From: Chromatiales bacterium | GTDB taxonomy: Bacteria; Pseudomonadota; Gammaproteobacteria; SZUA-152 | Direction of reading: 5' to 3' | Assembly: GCA_026999335.1 (NCBI GenBank) | Contig: JALTPW010000610.1 | Coordinates: 1-10,011 of the forward strand | DNA length: 10,011 nucleotides | In this document: piece after piece, positions 6,316 to 10,011 of the stretch | How the letters are laid out: every line of letters begins with the position of its first letter | How positions within the stretch are numbered: position 1 is the stretch's first letter | Program-made: the position numbers and the translations under genes | Notes under the pieces: generated by a model | What the model was told of the DNA's origin: nothing | Seen by the model: the letters and a program-made list of their open reading frames with translations, nothing else | Database searches by the model: none

Positions 6316-6387
6316 GCTGTAGGGTGGGCATTGCCCACCATTCCACTTAACGAAGCCAGTTCTGGTGGACGGTGCCCACCCTACGGC
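6316..6387. repeat. Long palindromic dispersed-type repeat
   Basis: GTAGGGTGGGCA (6319-6330) is the exact reverse complement of TGCCCACCCTAC (6373-6384). Pairing extends inward (CCCACCA 6334-6340 with TGGTGG 6363-6368, imperfect) and outward, giving a stem of about 22-25 pairs with a loop of about 22 bases. The pattern GTAGGGTGGGCA...TGCCCACCCTAC is one I remember as dispersed in many proteobacterial genomes; copy number here cannot be seen. It sits 14 bases after the lipoprotein stop and 46 bases after the lpxH stop, so it can also act as a shared terminator or mRNA end. Confidence 0.7.
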
Positions 6388-6433
6388 TGTGCGCTGGCGT
6401 GGCCAAAGTGCTGAGATTTTGCGGCAGTAAGGG

Positions 6434-7150
6434 TCATATAGAAACCAGTTCGCAACCGCTTTCATTGCAATGCAACAGGCTGGCCTGCTGGTACCAGTCA
6501 CCCAGTACAATGCGTGTCGCAGTCTGACCGTTTACTTGCAGTGAGTGCGTGGCCGGGCGGTGGGTGTGGCCGTGAATCAGACGTGTCACGCCGTATTGGC
6601 GTAATGCCTCCGTTACTGCATCCGCGTTGACGTCCATGATTTCTTCTGCGCTGTCCTGCGTGTGCGCTTGGCTTTGCGCGCGCATTTTTTGCGCGGTGGC
6701 GATGCGTTCTTCGAGGCTCATGGCGAGGGCAGCGCTGATCCACGCCGGGTCGCGTACCTGGCTGCGGACTTGCTGATAGATCACGTCATCGGTGCACAGG
6801 GTGTCACCGTGCATGAGTAGGGTGGGGGTGCCATACAGGTCGATGATGGTGGGGTCGTCAATCAGTTTTACACCGCTCATGGCCTCGAAGCCCTGGCCCA
6901 TCAGAAAGTCGCGGTTGCCCGCCATCACATACACCGGTACTCCATTTTCCGTTAGTGTCTTCAGGGCCTTGATGACCGTGGCCATTTCGGGCAACACGGC
7001 GTCATCACCCAGCCAGGCCTCGAACAGATCGCCGAGAATGTACAGCGCCTCGGCTGCACGGGCCTGGTTCCGGGTGAGTTTGACGAATTGCTCGATGAGC
7101 TGTGGGCGTTCGCCGGAGAGGTGTAGGTCGGAAATGAAAAGTGTGCTCAT
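6434..7150 (-). CDS. lpxH: UDP-2,3-diacylglucosamine diphosphatase
   Basis: Hydrolyses UDP-2,3-diacylglucosamine to lipid X plus UMP, the fourth step of lipid A synthesis, as a peripheral enzyme of the inner membrane. At 238 residues it has the usual length and the full metallophosphoesterase metal site at the expected positions: Asp8 and His10 (SDLHL), Asp41 (LGDLFEAW), Asn79 (GNRD), His114 (MHGD), and His195 and His197 (HGHTHRP). Arg80 of GNRD is also present. The start ATG is fixed by the MSTLFISDLHL N-terminus, yet no Shine-Dalgarno is visible in the preceding bases (ACAACCGTCC). It follows ppiB on the same strand, as in enteric bacteria, but an intrinsic terminator lies in the 87-base gap, so expression may depend on leak-through or a promoter inside ppiB. 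Confidence 0.96.
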   Translation of the reverse strand: MSTLFISDLHLSGERPQLIEQFVKLTRNQARAAEALYILGDLFEAWLGDDAVLPEMATVIKALKTLTENGVPVYVMAGNRDFLMGQGFEAMSGVKLIDDPTIIDLYGTPTLLMHGDTLCTDDVIYQQVRSQVRDPAWISAALAMSLEERIATAQKMRAQSQAHTQDSAEEIMDVNADAVTEALRQYGVTRLIHGHTHRPATHSLQVNGQTATRIVLGDWYQQASLLHCNESGCELVSI

Positions 7151-7179
7151 GGACGGTTGTTGTCGTTATGAATCGGAAA

Positions 7180-7213
7180 TGAAAAGGGCGCAGGGATTTC
7201 AGCCCTGCGCCCT
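7180..7213 (-). terminator. Intrinsic terminator between ppiB and lpxH
   Basis: On the - strand an 11-pair GC-rich stem (GGGCGCAGGG with CCCTGCGCCC; 7203-7213 with 7185-7195) has a 7-base loop and is followed by TTTTCATTT. It begins about 25 bases after the ppiB stop and its T tract ends about 30 bases before the lpxH ATG. Form and place fit a terminator or attenuator. Confidence 0.75.
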
Positions 7214-7237
7214 GCGGCAGTGCGAATCGAGATTTAT

Positions 7238-7738
7238 TTAGTCTTCGATAACTTCCGCACTCTCGATGATGATGTCATCGGCGGGAACGTCCTGGTGTCC
7301 GCCGCGGGTGGTGGTGGTTTGGCCCTTAATGCGGTTGACCACGTCCATGCCATCCACGACCTTGCCGAATACACAATAACCCCAGCCCTGCCCAGTGGGG
7401 GCGGTGTGATCGAGGAAGCTGCTGTCGGCGACATTGATGAAGAACTGTGAGGTGGCGGAGTTTGGGTCGTTGGTGCGTGCCATGGCCACGGTGCCGGTGA
7501 GGTTTTTCAGACCGTTGTCGGCTTCGTTCTCTATGGGGTCACGGCCACCGGGCTTGAGGCTCATGTCCGGCAGCAAGCCGCCGCCCTGGATCATGAAGTT
7601 GTCGATGACACGATGAAACAGGGTGCCGTCAAAAAAGCCGTCTTTGGCGTATTGTGCAAAGTTGGCGGCGCTTTTCGGGGCCTTGTCGAAATCCAGTTCG
7701 ATATCGATGTCACCCATGTTGGTGTGCAGTCTGATCAT
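7238..7738 (-). CDS. ppiB: Cytoplasmic peptidyl-prolyl cis-trans isomerase B (cyclophilin)
   Basis: A cyclophilin of 166 residues without signal peptide, catalysing cis-trans isomerisation of X-Pro bonds in the cytoplasm. Active-site elements: FHRVI (41-45, Arg43), FMIQGGG (48-54, Phe48, Gln51), AMARTNDPNSATSQFFINV (85-103) and GWGYCVFG. The order and length match E. coli PpiB closely. The ATG at 7738 is chosen because translation from it gives the family-typical MIRLHTNMGDI; an in-frame TTG at 7753 would add five residues and nearly touch the upstream gene. The preceding cyclophilin stop is 17 bases upstream, and no clear SD lies in that gap, so translational coupling is likely. An intrinsic terminator follows the gene. 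Confidence 0.96.
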   Translation of the reverse strand: MIRLHTNMGDIDIELDFDKAPKSAANFAQYAKDGFFDGTLFHRVIDNFMIQGGGLLPDMSLKPGGRDPIENEADNGLKNLTGTVAMARTNDPNSATSQFFINVADSSFLDHTAPTGQGWGYCVFGKVVDGMDVVNRIKGQTTTTRGGHQDVPADDIIIESAEVIED

Positions 7739-7755
7739 ATTTGGGGTTCCCAAGG

Positions 7756-8352
7756 TTAGTTGGCCGCGTCAGCGGTTTCCAGGGTGACTTTTTCGATGAT
7801 GACCGGCGTGCGTGGGACGTCTTTGCGGAAGGGGCCGCCGGAGCCGGTCTTGCTCTGGCGAATCTTGTCCAATACCGGCATACCCTTGATCACGCGGCCG
7901 AACACGGCATAGCCCCAGGCGCGCGGGCTTTTTTCACGGAAGTCGAGGAAGCTGTTGTTGGCGACATTGATGAAAAACTGCGCCGTGGCGGAGTGCGGGT
8001 CGCCGGTGCGGGCCATGGCGACGGTGCCGATCTTGTTGCGCAGGCCATTATCGGCCTCGTTCATGATTGGGGCGTGGGTGTCCTTCTTCTGAAAATCCGC
8101 AGTGAAGCCGCCACCCTGAACCATGAAGCCGTCGATCACGCGGTGGAAGATGGTGCCATCGTAGAAGCCTTCATTGACATAGGTGAGGAAGTTTTCCACC
8201 GTCTTGGGGGCTTTTTCGCGATCCAGTTCCAGTACGATGTCACCCATGTTGGTGGTGATGCGGACGTGCGGGTTGTGGTCGTCGGCCAGTAATAGGCCGG
8301 GCAGCAGTGAAAGAGCAAAAAACAAAATCAGTGTGTAGGTCAGAGCTTTCAT
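7756..8352 (-). CDS. ppiA: Exported (periplasmic) cyclophilin, peptidyl-prolyl isomerase
   Basis: A 198-residue cyclophilin with a Sec signal peptide: MKALTYTLILFFALSLLPG followed by LLLA, with likely cleavage after Ala23 (LLA-DD). It should act on folding envelope proteins. The catalytic core is intact: FHRVI (69-73, Arg71), FMVQGGG (76-82, Gln79), ARTGDPHSATAQFFINV (114-130) and AWGYAVFG (145-152). It resembles the adjacent ppiB product through the whole domain, so the pair probably arose by tandem duplication with a signal peptide gained or lost. The symbol reflects periplasmic location; true orthology to E. coli PpiA is not certain, as the body looks more PpiB-like. AGGAA lies 7 bases before the ATG. 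The gene is first in the ppiA-ppiB(-lpxH) unit and divergent from cysS. Confidence 0.93.
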   Translation of the reverse strand: MKALTYTLILFFALSLLPGLLLADDHNPHVRITTNMGDIVLELDREKAPKTVENFLTYVNEGFYDGTIFHRVIDGFMVQGGGFTADFQKKDTHAPIMNEADNGLRNKIGTVAMARTGDPHSATAQFFINVANNSFLDFREKSPRAWGYAVFGRVIKGMPVLDKIRQSKTGSGGPFRKDVPRTPVIIEKVTLETADAAN

Positions 8353-8399
8353 TCAATGTTCCTGTGGCTGGGGAGTGGAGGAATGGAGAGTCAGCGGGC

Positions 8400-8428
8400 A
8401 TGATATCGGTTTTGTTCGAGTCGCGGAA
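8400..8428 (-). promoter_or_regulatory. Weak candidate promoter of the cyclophilin genes
   Basis: On the - strand TTCCGC and TATCAT (8405-8400) are 17 bases apart. The -10 is good, the -35 poor. Its position about 48 bases upstream of the ATG is reasonable. Confidence 0.35.
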
Positions 8429-8440
8429 GTAGCGTTTCCT

Positions 8441-8469
8441 TTGTGGTGGCGGGGTGATTTCGCTACCAT
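8441..8469 (+). promoter_or_regulatory. Candidate sigma-70 promoter of cysS
   Basis: TTGTGG (8441-8446) and TACCAT (8464-8469) are separated by 17 bases, giving a start near 8476 and a leader of about 40 bases. Both boxes keep the most conserved positions (TTG; TA and final T). The cysS start itself has only a weak SD. Confidence 0.45.
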
Positions 8470-8515
8470 TGCCGCCACTTGAAAATGGCCTCTGGCCGCG
8501 TAATCCGGATATTCC

Positions 8516-9973
8516 ATGTTACAGATCCATAACAACCTCACCAAGCGCAAAGAACCCTTCGTTCCCATCGACCCGAAGAACGTGCGCATGTACGTGTGTG
8601 GCATGACGGTGTACGACCTCTGTCACCTGGGCCATGCGCGGGTGCTGGTGGTATTCGATGTGGTGTACCGCTATCTGCGCCGGGTTTATGGCGCGGAGCA
8701 GGTGACCTATGTGCGCAATGTCACCGATATCGATGACAAGATTATTCAGCGTGCCAATGAGCGCGATGAGGATATCGACAGCCTTACCGGCCGTTTCATC
8801 GAGGCCATGCACGAGGATGCCAATGCCTTGGGGATACTGCCCCCAAGCGAAGAGCCGCGCGCCACCCGCCACATGGACGAGATCATCGCTATGATCCAGA
8901 CCCTGGTCGACAAGGGCTACGCCTATCAGGCCGACAATGGTGACACCTTGAGGGACGTGTATTACGACGTCAGTCACTTCGAGCACTACGGCCGGCTGTC
9001 GGGCAAGAACACCGACGACCTGCGTGCCGGGGCGCGTGTCGAGGTGGATGTTGCCAAGCAGGATCCGCTGGATTTCGTGCTGTGGAAGGCTGCCAAGCCT
9101 GGCGAGCCGTACTGGGAGTCGCCCTGGGGCAAGGGCCGGCCCGGCTGGCACATCGAATGCTCGGCCATGGCCACCTGCTGCCTCGGCAATCACTTCGATA
9201 TTCATGGTGGCGGGCTGGATCTGCAATTTCCGCATCACGAAAACGAGATTGCGCAAAGTGAGGCGGCCACTGGTGAGAAATTTGTCAACGTGTGGATGCA
9301 CAATGGTTTTGTGCGTCTTGATGAAGAAAAGATGTCCAAGTCGCTGGGCAATTTTTTCACCATCCGCGAGGTGTTGGAGAAATACGATGCCGAGGTGGTG
9401 CGCTTTTTCATGCTCAACAGTCATTACCGCAGCCCGTTGAACTATTCCGACAAGCATCTGGATGAGGCCAAGGCGGCGTTGACTACCCTATATAATGCGC
9501 TGCGTGGCGTGATACCCGGGGAAGGTGGTGATGTGCAGGTGTACACGGCACGCTTCGATGCGGCTATGGACGATGATTTCAATACTCCCGAGGCGATTGC
9601 GGCGTTGTTCGAGCTGGCGCGGGAGATCAACCGTTTGCGCGGCAGCGATGTGCAGCGAGCAGGCCAGCTGGCGGCTGAATTGAAGCGGCTGGGTGGCTGC
9701 CTGGGGTTGTTGCGGCGTGATCCGGAGGACTTTTTCAAAGGGAGGTGTCCCACTGAAATCCAGGCAAGTTGCGCAAGTCGAATGATAACAAGCCATAATG
9801 CGAAGGTTACTTCAGGTTTTTCAGAAGCAAAAATCGAGGCCTTGATCGAGGCGCGCACCGCAGCACGCAACAACAAGGGCTGGGCCGAATCCGACCGCAT
9901 CCGTGACGAGCTGGCTGCACAAGGGGTTGTGCTGGAGGATGGCCCACAGGGGACGACCTGGCGGCGGGAATAA
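8516..9973 (+). CDS. cysS: Cysteine--tRNA ligase
   Basis: Class I aminoacyl-tRNA synthetase that charges tRNA-Cys in the cytoplasm; essential. Signature elements: HIGH-type motif HLGH (37-40), KMSKS (272-276), and the zinc site that selects cysteine, Cys28, Cys215, His240 and Glu244. The C-terminus ends in VLEDGPQGTTWRR, the usual family ending. At 485 residues it exceeds the E. coli enzyme (461). Most of the excess is a stretch at about residues 409-433 (9740-9814) between DPEDFFK and GFSEAKIEALI, AT-richer than its surroundings, in the linker before the C-terminal domain. A further four residues (TLRD, 8945-8956) interrupt the usual NGDVYYDV. The frame stays open throughout and all catalytic residues are present, so the protein should be active. 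The ATG at 8516 gives the typical N-terminus MLQIHNNLTKRKEPF. Confidence 0.98.
   Translation: MLQIHNNLTKRKEPFVPIDPKNVRMYVCGMTVYDLCHLGHARVLVVFDVVYRYLRRVYGAEQVTYVRNVTDIDDKIIQRANERDEDIDSLTGRFIEAMHEDANALGILPPSEEPRATRHMDEIIAMIQTLVDKGYAYQADNGDTLRDVYYDVSHFEHYGRLSGKNTDDLRAGARVEVDVAKQDPLDFVLWKAAKPGEPYWESPWGKGRPGWHIECSAMATCCLGNHFDIHGGGLDLQFPHHENEIAQSEAATGEKFVNVWMHNGFVRLDEEKMSKSLGNFFTIREVLEKYDAEVVRFFMLNSHYRSPLNYSDKHLDEAKAALTTLYNALRGVIPGEGGDVQVYTARFDAAMDDDFNTPEAIAALFELAREINRLRGSDVQRAGQLAAELKRLGGCLGLLRRDPEDFFKGRCPTEIQASCASRMITSHNAKVTSGFSEAKIEALIEARTAARNNKGWAESDRIRDELAAQGVVLEDGPQGTTWRRE
9740..9814 (+). other. In-frame insertion within cysS
   Basis: About 25 codons with no counterpart in the CysRS enzymes I remember, between DPEDFFK and GFSEAKIEALI. 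The stretch is visibly richer in A and T than flanking cysS and uses codons rare nearby (ATA, AGT, ACA, AGG). It holds small symmetries (GGGAGGTGTCCC, TTGCGCAA) but no full terminal inverted repeat, and has no stop in frame. Confidence 0.55.
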
Positions 9974-9984
9974 GCGCAGCGCCG

Positions 9985-10011
9985 GGTAGGAGCGGGCCAT
10001 GCCCGCGATAG
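9985..10011. repeat. REP-type palindrome, cut by window end
   Basis: GTAGGAGCGGGCCATGCCCG and the following CGATAG begin 12 bases after the cysS stop. The core GCGGGC-CAT-GCCCGC (9992-10006) is a perfect hairpin, preceded by GTAGGA. This matches the layout of REP elements of Pseudomonas and relatives (GTAGGAGCGGGCTTGCCCGC), which usually occur in many copies after genes and are linked to RAYT transposases. A second, inverted copy may lie beyond the window. Confidence 0.75.

Noticed and set aside
7739..7753. TTG start for ppiB
   Set aside because: It would add five non-family residues; the ATG at 7738 gives the typical PpiB N-terminus.
8519..9457. Long open frame on the minus strand opposite cysS
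   Set aside because: It mirrors the codon structure of cysS, has no recognisable domain, and cysS is certain on the other strand.
9740..9814. Integron attC site inside cysS
   Set aside because: The ATAACAAG stretch vaguely suggests it, but no paired core sites or long imperfect dyad are present.
1..10011. CRISPR array, tRNA, rRNA or insertion sequence
   Set aside because: No regularly spaced repeats, tRNA-like cloverleaf, rRNA signature or transposase coding region was seen.

Overview
The window reads as a chromosomal stretch of a sulfur-oxidising gammaproteobacterium, moderately GC-rich by eye. Evidence for this is the lpxH-ppiB-ppiA / cysS neighbourhood (in enteric bacteria too, ppiB lies next to lpxH and divergent from cysS), LpxH-type lipid A synthesis (an outer membrane), a class II cytochrome c, and a membrane sulfide:quinone oxidoreductase (SQR) beside its probable sulfur-sensing regulator. 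All gene functions are read from motifs in the sequence and remembered family knowledge; no search was run.

Layout. 2-280 (+): C-terminal part of a class II (c'-type) cytochrome c, cut by the window edge. 326-1297 (+): patatin-like serine hydrolase. 1298-1606: gene-free, ending in two strong tandem hairpins between convergent genes. 1607-2929 (-): sigma-54 activator of the FisR type (PAS with three spaced cysteines, AAA+, Fis-type HTH). 2930-3255: gene-free and rich in dyads, upstream of fisR. 3256-4527 (-): sqr. 4528-4702: divergent control region with a good sigma-54 (-24/-12) site facing sqr and a sigma-70 site facing the other way. 4703-5506 (+): DUF455 ferritin-like protein, abutting a lipoprotein of unknown function (5507-6301, +). 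6316-6387: long palindromic dispersed-type repeat between convergent genes. 6434-7150 (-): lpxH. 7238-7738 (-): cytoplasmic cyclophilin ppiB. 7756-8352 (-): exported cyclophilin. 8353-8515: divergent promoter region. 8516-9973 (+): cysS. 9985-10011: a REP-type palindrome cut by the window end.

The most coherent functional unit is fisR-sqr. FisR-type activators sense sulfane sulfur through cysteines and switch on sigma-54 promoters of sulfide-oxidation genes. Here the regulator sits directly downstream of sqr, its cysteine spacing (11 then 7) matches the FisR triad as I remember it, and sqr carries a TGG-N10-GC promoter. SQR would then oxidise sulfide to sulfane sulfur and feed electrons to quinone, and the product would act as the inducer. 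The sequence oddities most worth checking are a GAVTGA loop in place of GAFTGA in the activator, a roughly 25-codon AT-richer insertion in cysS, and an intrinsic terminator placed just before an SD-less lpxH start.
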